Shown here: piece by piece, positions 1-5,768 of the stretch
Position numbering within the stretch: position 1 is the stretch's first letter
Layout of the letters: each line of letters begins with the position of its first letter
Source: Clostridia bacterium
GTDB lineage: Bacteria; Bacillota; Clostridia; Oscillospirales; CAG-272
DNA: 7,168 nt
Reading direction: 5' to 3'
NCBI GenBank assembly: GCA_017455945.1
Contig: JAFTLM010000044.1
Span: 1-7,168 of the forward strand
Translations under genes and position numbers: made by a program
Notes under the pieces: generated by a model
The model's database searches: none
The model's input: only the letters and a program-made list of their open reading frames with translations
What the model was told of the DNA's origin: nothing

Positions 1-1
1 G

Positions 2-1135
2 GTTTCGGGCTTTACCACAACAGGAGCCTCTATCCTGACCGAAATAGAATCTTTGCACAAAGGCGTGCTCTTCTGGCGTAGCTTTACCCACTGGGTGGGC
101 GGGATGGGAGTGCTTGTCTTTATGATGGCTATTCTGCCCTCAACCGGCGGTCAGAATATGCACCTTATGCGTGCCGAGGTTCCCGGGCCTACAAAGGGAA
201 AACTGGTACCCAAAACCCGTCAGACCGCACTTATACTGTACGGAATATATTTTGTACTCACCTTTATAGAGTTTGTGCTGCTGTTGTTCTGTAAAATGCC
301 CGTTTACGATGCCCTTGTAAACAGCTTTGCTACGGCGGGTACAGGCGGATTTTCTGTCCTTAATAACTCGATAGGAGGATATAACAATCCCGCCGCCGAA
401 TGGGTTATAGCAATATTTATGTTCATTTTTGGCGTGAACTTTAACCTTTATTTCTTCATGCTTATAGGTAAGTTTCGGGCTGCTTTCAAAAGTGAAGAGT
501 TTAAAGTATATGCGGCACTTTGTATTTTTTCGACGCTTCTTGTTGCTGTAAATACAGCCCCTATGTTCGAACAAATAGGAGACGGTATTCGCCATTCCTT
601 TTTTCAAGTAACTACTATTATGTCTACTACGGGTTTTTCGACTGTTGATTTTAACCTGTGGCCTGATTTTTCAAAAACGTTACTTGTGTTGCTTATGTTG
701 ATTGGTGCCTGTGCCGGATCTACAGCCGGAGGATTGAAGGTTTCCCGTATTATTATTGTTGTTAAAGGAATGTTTGGACAGATTAAACGTCTTGTTCGCC
801 CTCATTCGGTAAACGTAGTAAGACTCGATGGAGAAGCGGTACCGGATGAGACTGTCAGAGCGGCTACCGGATATGTTTCGATATATCTTCTTCTGATAGT
901 TTTTACAACGCTTTTCTTGTCACTGGATGGGTTTGGACTTGAAACTAATCTTACTGCTACACTGGCTTGTATAAACAATATCGGTCCCGGACTTGACGTT
1001 GTTGGCCCAATGAGTAATTTTTCTGCGTTCTCGATTCTGTCTAAAATATTACTGTCGTTCAATATGCTGTTGGGAAGATTGGAAATAATGCCGATGCTGA
1101 TATTGCTATCTCCTATGACTTGGAAAAAACGGTAA
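2..1135 (+). CDS. trkH: TrkH-family potassium uptake channel subunit, 5' end outside window
   Basis: This is the integral membrane pore subunit of a Trk-type K+ uptake system. The reading frame is open from base 2, so the start lies upstream; 377 residues are visible, against roughly 480 for the family, so about 100 N-terminal residues are missing. The visible part begins inside the first selectivity filter (SGFTTTGAS, near bases 5-31). It continues through the second (FATAGTGGF, about 328-352), third (STTGFS, about 623-640) and fourth (NNIGPG, about 974-991) filter regions. The glycine-rich gating loop (GACAGSTAGG, about 704-733) and the C-terminal LGRLEIMPML segment are TrkH hallmarks. The gene ends in TAA, and the AAGGAG for the next gene overlaps that stop, which indicates translational coupling. 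Identification as TrkH rather than KtrB rests on the fourth filter and the C-terminus. The symbol is at family level. Confidence 0.93.
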   Translation, partial: VSGFTTTGASILTEIESLHKGVLFWRSFTHWVGGMGVLVFMMAILPSTGGQNMHLMRAEVPGPTKGKLVPKTRQTALILYGIYFVLTFIEFVLLLFCKMPVYDALVNSFATAGTGGFSVLNNSIGGYNNPAAEWVIAIFMFIFGVNFNLYFFMLIGKFRAAFKSEEFKVYAALCIFSTLLVAVNTAPMFEQIGDGIRHSFFQVTTIMSTTGFSTVDFNLWPDFSKTLLVLLMLIGACAGSTAGGLKVSRIIIVVKGMFGQIKRLVRPHSVNVVRLDGEAVPDETVRAATGYVSIYLLLIVFTTLFLSLDGFGLETNLTATLACINNIGPGLDVVGPMSNFSAFSILSKILLSFNMLLGRLEIMPMLILLSPMTWKKR

Positions 1136-1145
1136 GGAGCTTTGA

Positions 1146-2519
1146 ATGAAGAAAAGTAAAGAAAAAAATCTGTTTAATCGCGAAAAAGGCACCACCGCAT
1201 TTATAACTGTTGGATTTGCAGTCCTTATTCTGTTTGGAACGCTACTTTTAAGCCTTCCGATATCCTCGGCGGAAGGAAGATTTACGTCATTTTCTGACTC
1301 CTTGTTTACTGCTACCAGTGCAACGTGTGTAACCGGTTTGTCTGTAGTTGATACAGCTACCTATTGGAGCCTTTTCGGACAGCTTGTAATATTGGGGTTA
1401 ATACAGATAGGCGGATTGGGCTTTATGTCGCTTGCTTTTATGCTGTCAATGATAATCAAGCGAAGAATCTCTCCGCATGAGCGTATGCTTCTAATGCAAT
1501 CCTACAATATAAACAATTATGAGAACACATTGGGGTTTGTAAAACGGATAGCAAAATACACATTTGGAATAGAATTTGTCGGAGCACTGTTGCTTTCGTT
1601 TAGATTTATTCCCGATTTTGGTTGGGGAAACGGAATATACAAAAGTGTTTTTCATTCTGTTTCCGCCTTTTGTAATGCGGGGTTTGACATTATAGGCGTG
1701 GGAAATCCCGAAATAAAGGCTATGTCGCATTATGTTGCCGATCCTCTTGTAAACATTACTTTGATGCTCCTTATAGCTTTAGGAGGAATCGGATTTGTGG
1801 TTGTAAATGATTTGTCGAACTGTGTGAAAACCAAAAAACGCATAAGTGTATACACTAAAATTGTTCTTGTGCTTACTGTCGGACTTATTTTGAGCGGAGC
1901 TTTGATGTTTTTGGGACTTGAGTGGAACAACCCAAACACGATTGGAAACAAAAGCTTAGGGGAAAAAATACTGGCATCGTTTTTTCACTCGGTAACTCTT
2001 AGAACCGCAGGCTTTTCTATGATAGACAACAGTATGTTGACTTCGGGTACACAGTTGATGTCTATGGTGTTTATGTTTATAGGTGGGGCATCGGGTTCAA
2101 CCGCAGGCGGCGTTAAAGTGGTCACTGTCGGAGTACTTGTTTATACGGTAATTTGTGTAGCCATAGGTAAAAGGAATGTTTCGATATTTGGACGCAAACT
2201 GTCAAATGAGAGCTTTATGAAGGCTGTTACTATAGTAATGATACAGTTCTTTTTAGTAATTTTGTCAACGTTGATTATATCTGTTTCTATGAATACGGAT
2301 GTAATAAAGGCTGCTTTCGAAAGTGTGTCCGCAAGCGGTACGGTTGGGTTATCGCTTAATTTCACTCCGACATTGAATACGTTGTCAAGGTTTGTTATAA
2401 TATTCCTTATGTACTTTGGAAGAGTGGGAATACTGAGCATTACTTATACGTTTACTGTAAATGTGAGGGACGAAAAATCTATAATAACATACCCTGAAGC
2501 TAATTTGCTTATAGGGTAA
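1146..2519 (+). CDS. ktrB: KtrB-type potassium uptake channel subunit
   Basis: This complete 457-residue membrane protein should be the K+-translocating (often Na+-coupled) pore of a Ktr system. It has the four M1-P-M2 repeats of the superfamily. The filter glycines lie in VTG (residues 62-64), NAG (177-179), TAG (287-289) and TVG (399-401). The gating loop GGASGSTAGG spans residues 313-322. The C-terminus, with FGRVGIL at 424-430 and a final YPEANLLIG, matches KtrB proteins rather than TrkH. The ATG is preceded by AAGGAG at 1134-1139 with a 6-nt spacer. The gene sits 10 nt after the trkH stop and 14 nt before the RCK gene, so it lies mid-operon. It differs clearly from the upstream paralogue in its filters and C-terminus, so it is not a recent tandem duplicate. 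Confidence 0.95.
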   Translation: MKKSKEKNLFNREKGTTAFITVGFAVLILFGTLLLSLPISSAEGRFTSFSDSLFTATSATCVTGLSVVDTATYWSLFGQLVILGLIQIGGLGFMSLAFMLSMIIKRRISPHERMLLMQSYNINNYENTLGFVKRIAKYTFGIEFVGALLLSFRFIPDFGWGNGIYKSVFHSVSAFCNAGFDIIGVGNPEIKAMSHYVADPLVNITLMLLIALGGIGFVVVNDLSNCVKTKKRISVYTKIVLVLTVGLILSGALMFLGLEWNNPNTIGNKSLGEKILASFFHSVTLRTAGFSMIDNSMLTSGTQLMSMVFMFIGGASGSTAGGVKVVTVGVLVYTVICVAIGKRNVSIFGRKLSNESFMKAVTIVMIQFFLVILSTLIISVSMNTDVIKAAFESVSASGTVGLSLNFTPTLNTLSRFVIIFLMYFGRVGILSITYTFTVNVRDEKSIITYPEANLLIG

Positions 2520-2533
2520 ATACAGGAGGTAGA

Positions 2534-3193
2534 ATGAAAAGTTTTTGTATAATAGGACTGGGTGAGTTCGGTATGACACTTGCCCGTGAGCTTGCCGGAT
2601 ACGGATGTCAAATAATGGCGATAGATGTTGACGGAGAAAAAATAAATGAAATCGCAGATGTGGTAACAAACGCTGTGATAGGAGATCCCACTAACGACAG
2701 TGTGCTTCGTGCCTGTGGTGCGGCGGATTATGATTGTGCGGTAGTGTGTCTTCAAACTAATATGAATGACAATATATTGCTTAGTATAATGCTAAAGGAG
2801 CTTGGTATAAAAAAGGTCATAAGCAGAGCATCAAACGAAAAGCATAAAACAGTTCTTGAAAGGCTTGGAATAGATACAGTAGTTTTTCCGGAACGCGATA
2901 CTGCTGAAAAATTGGCTTATGTTATATCTAAAAACAATATAACCGATTATATCGAATTTGACGGTTATAAATTGATTGAATGTAAAGTCCCTGATGCTTG
3001 GGAGGGGAAAAGTCTTTTTGATATGGATATACGAAAAAAATACGGTGTGAGTGTTATAGCTGTGAGAAGTGCGGAAGGCGAAAGAACAGTTGATGTTTCT
3101 CCCAATCCCACAAGAAAATTTAAATGCGGAGAGATGATATCGGTAGTCGGTGAAGATAAAGATATTGATAAATTTGCGTCCAGACTTTTATAA
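2534..3193 (+). CDS. ktrA: KtrA/TrkA-type RCK regulatory subunit of potassium uptake
   Basis: This 219-residue cytoplasmic protein fits the usual length of KtrA (about 220). KtrA proteins form an octameric ring under the KtrB dimer and gate it according to bound ATP or ADP. The N-terminal RCK_N Rossmann fold shows the GLGEFG nucleotide-binding motif (residues 8-13), the acidic residue closing the second strand (AID, D31), GDPTND (50-55), SRA (97-99) and the FPERDTAEKLA segment (118-128). Residues from about 135 to the end form an RCK_C domain; in Firmicutes this domain of KtrA binds cyclic di-AMP, which closes the channel. Whether this protein does so is inferred. AGGAGG at 2524-2529 lies 4 nt before the ATG. 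It is last in the operon. With two pore genes upstream, its partner is most likely the adjacent KtrB, but it could serve both. Confidence 0.95.
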   Translation: MKSFCIIGLGEFGMTLARELAGYGCQIMAIDVDGEKINEIADVVTNAVIGDPTNDSVLRACGAADYDCAVVCLQTNMNDNILLSIMLKELGIKKVISRASNEKHKTVLERLGIDTVVFPERDTAEKLAYVISKNNITDYIEFDGYKLIECKVPDAWEGKSLFDMDIRKKYGVSVIAVRSAEGERTVDVSPNPTRKFKCGEMISVVGEDKDIDKFASRLL

Positions 3194-3282
3194 CTTTTTG
3201 ATTCAAAAGCAAATTTGACTGTTATCGTGAGGCTATGCAAAGCATATTTGTCAAAAAAAGAGTATTGTCAAGCATCTTTTGC
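3194..3282. other. Intergenic stretch after ktrA without a clear terminator
   Basis: No strong GC-rich hairpin followed by a T-run is visible after the ktrA stop. Only weak elements occur, such as a 5-bp stem TATGC-aaa-GCATA near 3233-3245. The sequence TTGTCAA occurs at 3248-3254 and again at 3265-3271, 17 nt apart. Some readthrough from the potassium operon into the next gene is therefore possible. Confidence 0.5.
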
Positions 3283-3288
3283 TTGACA
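3266..3288. repeat. Perfect 9-bp inverted repeat overlapping the -35 box (candidate operator)
   Basis: TGTCAAGCA (3266-3274) and TGCTTGACA (3280-3288) are exact reverse complements separated by 5 nt. The right arm ends in TTGACA, the -35 hexamer of the promoter that follows. This position is typical of an operator for a repressor or activator. The lack of a T-run after the right arm argues against an intrinsic terminator. No regulator can be named. Confidence 0.5.
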
Positions 3289-3311
3289 CGGCATTTGTTT
3301 GGTGATAAAAT
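3283..3311 (+). promoter_or_regulatory. Sigma-A-type extended -10 promoter of the lipoprotein gene
   Basis: A consensus -35 TTGACA (3283-3288) is followed by a 17-nt spacer and TAAAAT (3306-3311), one mismatch from TATAAT. An extended -10 TG dinucleotide lies at 3303-3304. The predicted start of transcription is near 3318, giving a leader of about 25 nt. A second inverted repeat, TGATAA-aa-TTATCA (3303-3316), surrounds the -10 box. Confidence 0.75.
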
Positions 3312-3330
3312 TATCATACAGTATACGCAC

Positions 3331-3336
3331 AGGAGG
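3331..3336 (+). promoter_or_regulatory. Ribosome binding site fixing the lipoprotein start
   Basis: AGGAGG sits 7 nt before the ATG at 3344. It selects that ATG over an in-frame upstream TTG at 3299, which lies inside the promoter and would spoil the signal peptide. Confidence 0.9.
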
Positions 3337-3343
3337 AATTATT

Positions 3344-5572
3344 ATGAAAAAGTTTTTGTGTTGTTTGTTGGTGCTTTGCTTGGCGTTAGCGTTTTTGGCT
3401 TCCTGCGAAGACAAGAAAGAAACTGAAAACGCAGAGCAGGTGGTAAACACCGCACTTGAAAAGAACAGATCGCTTAAATCATATGAAGCCGAGCTGAAAC
3501 TTGAAATTCAAATGTTTATGCAGGGTTTATCGGTTGAAATGCCGATTACTATGAATATGAAGGCCAAAAACGTCGGTGACGATGATGAGGTCAGCTCTGC
3601 AGAAATTGGTATGTTTCTGTTTGGCGCGAATATGTCGATGAATATGTATATGGAAAACGGCTGGCTGTATTCTGATGACGGAACTGTAAAGTATAAGAAA
3701 ATTATCAGCGGCGACGCCGAGTCGGTGGATAGATTTTGCGATCAGTTGATAGAGAATGTCCCGTCCGAATTTTTCGGAGAAAAAACTCTGAAGACAAATA
3801 AGGACGGAACAAAAAGCATTTCTTTAGTTTTGCCGATAGATAAGCTTAAGGGAATATCCGACGGAATGTTTGGGGAGTTCTACAACGAACTGCTTTTGCC
3901 TATATTGGGAGCGGACGCGTCAACCGATTCCTTTGAGAATGCGGTCGAGGTTACGTATACAGTGGGCAAAAACGGCTACCTGGCAAGTATGGATATGAAG
4001 ATAGATTTGGATACCGAGCTCCCGCTTGATAATACCGATTTTACGGCGGATACGAACGTGGTGCTGCTTATATCCATAAACTACAGTAACATAAACGGCG
4101 ACGTTACGCCAACTCCGCCGAAGGGTTATTTGAATTTTAAAGAGCATGTTGAGAATGAACCGAGCGGAGATAACGTCGGTGGGAATGAGGGTCCGAGTTT
4201 TTCGGACCCCGATTTTCCTCCAACGGTTATTCCCAATGATACAGTACCCGATGACCTTAGCTTCAAAGGCGAAACCGTTACCTTTTTTACACGCAACGAT
4301 AACGAGTTGTGGAAAAACGAAATGGATACCGACTCTACATTAATGCACACGCTTTACGATGCCGTTTATTACAGAAACAAAACAGTCGAAAGTGAGCTTG
4401 GAGTCAAAATAGAACAGATATCTCAGGCGGGGGATTATGCCAATTCGAAAAACTGGAATTCAACACTCCGCAATTCGGTGCTTACCAAAAGCGAGGATTT
4501 TGACGTGGCGGCAGTGTGTGCCTCCACCGGCTCGCCTCTTGCCGTTGAAGGAATGTACCAAAATGTTTTTGACGTTCCTTATATCAATCTTGAGATGCCA
4601 TGGTGGAACAAATCGGTTACAGAGGGAACGGAGCTGTTTTATACTTCATATTTTCTGGGCGGAGATATTACCTGTACGCAGATGCTTAACAGCGTAGGCG
4701 TCTTCTATAATAAGGACGTTTTTAAATCACTTTACGGCAACGCGGGCTACGATATACACAAGACTGTAAAAAACGGCGAGTGGACTTTGGACTATATGTA
4801 CATTTTGGCGGCGGGTGCCTGGTGTGACGATGATTCAAGCGGGGTTCTGAGCAAAGGCGATATGATAGGCTTTATGCCCACTTCAAATTCAAACAACGAT
4901 TGGCGAATGGATGCCTGGCTTCCCGCACTCGGTGTAAGCACTGTCGATATGGTTGACGGATATCCCGAGCTTGGTTTTTATAACGAGCATACGGTGGAAG
5001 CCTTTGAAAAGCTGCAACAGCTTTACAATAATTGCCCCGGAACACTTGAAAGTGACGGAACGGTTACGAAGTTTGTAAGGGGAGAGCAGTTGTTTTATAT
5101 GGATAGCGTTTTGACGGGTGCGAGCCTGCTTATGACGGATTGCGATTTCGAAATCCTTCCTATGCCCAAATATGACAGTTCTCAGAGCGAGTACCATACC
5201 ACTTTTTCGGGGCAATCGACACTTTTGGCGATTCCCGCTACCTGTAATAAACAGGAGGCTGTGGGAGCAACGCTTGAGCTTATGGCTTCCGAAAGCTATA
5301 CTCTGGTGCGTCCCGCTTGCTACGACTTCTGTTTTGGTAAAGATTATTATGAGGGTGATAACAACGTCAGGATGTTTAATACCGTGATTGACGGAGCTGT
5401 TTTTGATTTTGGATTCTGCTTTTCGCAACAATCGCTTAACAATATAACTTCCTTGTTCAGAGACGTAAACGCCGATATTACGGTGAAATATGAATCGAAT
5501 AAGGATAAATACCGAATGAAGCTTGAAGAGCTTACAGACAGATTGGACGAAATATCATTTTTGATGAACTGA
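3344..5572 (+). CDS. Two-domain lipoprotein: beta-rich N-terminal domain fused to family 1 extracellular solute-binding protein
   Basis: This 742-residue lipoprotein is predicted to be anchored to the outer face of the membrane. It starts with a lipoprotein signal peptide: MKK, a hydrophobic core, and a lipobox LASC with the lipidated Cys at residue 21. Residues about 30-255 form a domain of alternating strands, beginning with a helix-like ALEKNRSLKSYEAEL segment. It resembles LppX/DUF6612-type lipoprotein domains and is Met-rich between residues 57 and 103; that assignment is tentative. A Pro/Gly/Asp-rich linker (about 256-305) leads to residues about 307-742, which match MalE-like sugar-binding proteins in length and features (GETVTFF start, VGVFYNKDVF, WRMDAWLPALG, late Pro-rich strands). 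Most family 1 binding proteins have about 420-550 residues and lack the extra domain. No ABC permease or ATPase gene is adjacent, so its transporter or other partner is unknown. It has its own promoter and terminator. The ligand cannot be read from the sequence. Confidence 0.88.
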   Translation: MKKFLCCLLVLCLALAFLASCEDKKETENAEQVVNTALEKNRSLKSYEAELKLEIQMFMQGLSVEMPITMNMKAKNVGDDDEVSSAEIGMFLFGANMSMNMYMENGWLYSDDGTVKYKKIISGDAESVDRFCDQLIENVPSEFFGEKTLKTNKDGTKSISLVLPIDKLKGISDGMFGEFYNELLLPILGADASTDSFENAVEVTYTVGKNGYLASMDMKIDLDTELPLDNTDFTADTNVVLLISINYSNINGDVTPTPPKGYLNFKEHVENEPSGDNVGGNEGPSFSDPDFPPTVIPNDTVPDDLSFKGETVTFFTRNDNELWKNEMDTDSTLMHTLYDAVYYRNKTVESELGVKIEQISQAGDYANSKNWNSTLRNSVLTKSEDFDVAAVCASTGSPLAVEGMYQNVFDVPYINLEMPWWNKSVTEGTELFYTSYFLGGDITCTQMLNSVGVFYNKDVFKSLYGNAGYDIHKTVKNGEWTLDYMYILAAGAWCDDDSSGVLSKGDMIGFMPTSNSNNDWRMDAWLPALGVSTVDMVDGYPELGFYNEHTVEAFEKLQQLYNNCPGTLESDGTVTKFVRGEQLFYMDSVLTGASLLMTDCDFEILPMPKYDSSQSEYHTTFSGQSTLLAIPATCNKQEAVGATLELMASESYTLVRPACYDFCFGKDYYEGDNNVRMFNTVIDGAVFDFGFCFSQQSLNNITSLFRDVNADITVKYESNKDKYRMKLEELTDRLDEISFLMN
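4189..4209 (+). repeat. Perfect 8-bp stem-loop within the linker coding region
   Basis: GGGTCCGA (4189-4196) and TCGGACCC (4202-4209) pair exactly around a 5-nt loop, GTTTT. The hairpin falls in the low-complexity linker between the two domains of the lipoprotein. No T-run follows directly, so it is not a classical terminator. It may be chance, or it may affect translation or mRNA processing. Confidence 0.45.
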
Positions 5573-5597
5573 AAGGGCTGAATTACAGCCCTTTTTT
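5573..5597 (+). terminator. Intrinsic terminator of the lipoprotein gene
   Basis: Directly after the TGA stop, AAGGGCTG (5573-5580) pairs with CAGCCCTT (5586-5593) around loop AATTA, and a run of six T (5592-5597) follows. Its position and shape fit termination of the lipoprotein transcript, which is therefore probably monocistronic. Confidence 0.9.
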
Positions 5598-5617
5598 CAA
5601 TTTGTTAAAAAAATGGA

Positions 5618-5646
5618 TTTACAATTTGATTTTTTTGTGGTATGAT
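5618..5646 (+). promoter_or_regulatory. Plus-strand promoter between the convergent genes
   Basis: TTTACA (5618-5623, one mismatch to TTGACA) is followed by a 17-nt spacer and TATGAT (5641-5646, one mismatch to TATAAT). An extended -10 TG lies at 5638-5639. The start of transcription is predicted near 5653. No coding gene lies downstream on this strand before a strong terminator, so the promoter would drive a short non-coding transcript. The region is T-rich, so a chance match is possible, but spacing and extended -10 together make it credible. Confidence 0.6.
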
Positions 5647-5652
5647 AAAACC

Positions 5653-5752
5653 GCCAAACTAATCAAATATTGCAAAACAGGTATAAATTTCTTTTTTGGG
5701 GGAAGGTATATTTTCCCCAAGGAAAAAAGCTGTCCGTAAGGACAGCTTTTTT
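5653..5752 (+). ncRNA. Candidate small RNA of about 100 nt, family not recognised
   Basis: The unit is bounded by the promoter at 5618-5646 and the terminator hairpin at 5723-5752, and is separated from the upstream gene by that gene's own terminator. The inferred RNA has an A-rich, largely unpaired 5' part (about 5653-5690). A stem-loop follows at 5696-5720, with arms TTGGGGGAAG and TTTTCCCCAA that pair over 10 bp, including two G-U pairs, around loop GTATA. The terminator hairpin comes next. The CTTTTTT at 5691-5697 is complementary to AAAAAAG at 5723-5729, the 5' foot of the terminator stem, so an alternative fold is possible. No start codon with a Shine-Dalgarno sequence is seen inside. 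It does not match a riboswitch or 6S RNA that I recognise. Its 3' end approaches the 3' end of the convergent dehydrogenase mRNA, so a cis-antisense role is also possible. Confidence 0.4.
5723..5752. terminator. Strong bidirectional intrinsic terminator
   Basis: AAAAAAGCTGTCC (5723-5735) and GGACAGCTTTTTT (5740-5752) form a perfect 13-bp stem around GTAA, a GNRA tetraloop on the plus strand. Both strands present a GC-rich core followed by six T. It should end the minus-strand dehydrogenase transcript, whose stop codon is 16 nt away, and any plus-strand transcript from the promoter at 5618-5646. Confidence 0.93.
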
Positions 5753-5768
5753 GTTTATCGATATTAAA

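Noticed and set aside
140..607. 155-codon minus-strand open frame inside trkH
   Set aside because: It overlaps a conserved membrane protein on the other strand and its translation has no domain or signal features.
3266..3288. Inverted repeat read as the ktr operon terminator
   Set aside because: No T-run follows either arm, and the right arm coincides with the -35 box, so an operator role is more likely.
3299..3343. Longer lipoprotein start at TTG 3299
   Set aside because: It would begin inside the predicted promoter and put 15 extra residues before a well-formed lipoprotein signal peptide; the ATG at 3344 has an AGGAGG at ideal spacing.
4889..5431. 180-codon minus-strand open frame inside the lipoprotein gene
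   Set aside because: It is antisense to the well-supported solute-binding domain, and its translation looks like mirrored coding sequence with no recognisable motif.
5653..5752. Riboswitch or 6S RNA identity for the intergenic unit
   Set aside because: No gene follows on the same strand for a riboswitch to control, the length is short for 6S RNA, and I see no known conserved core; it is left as an unassigned candidate.
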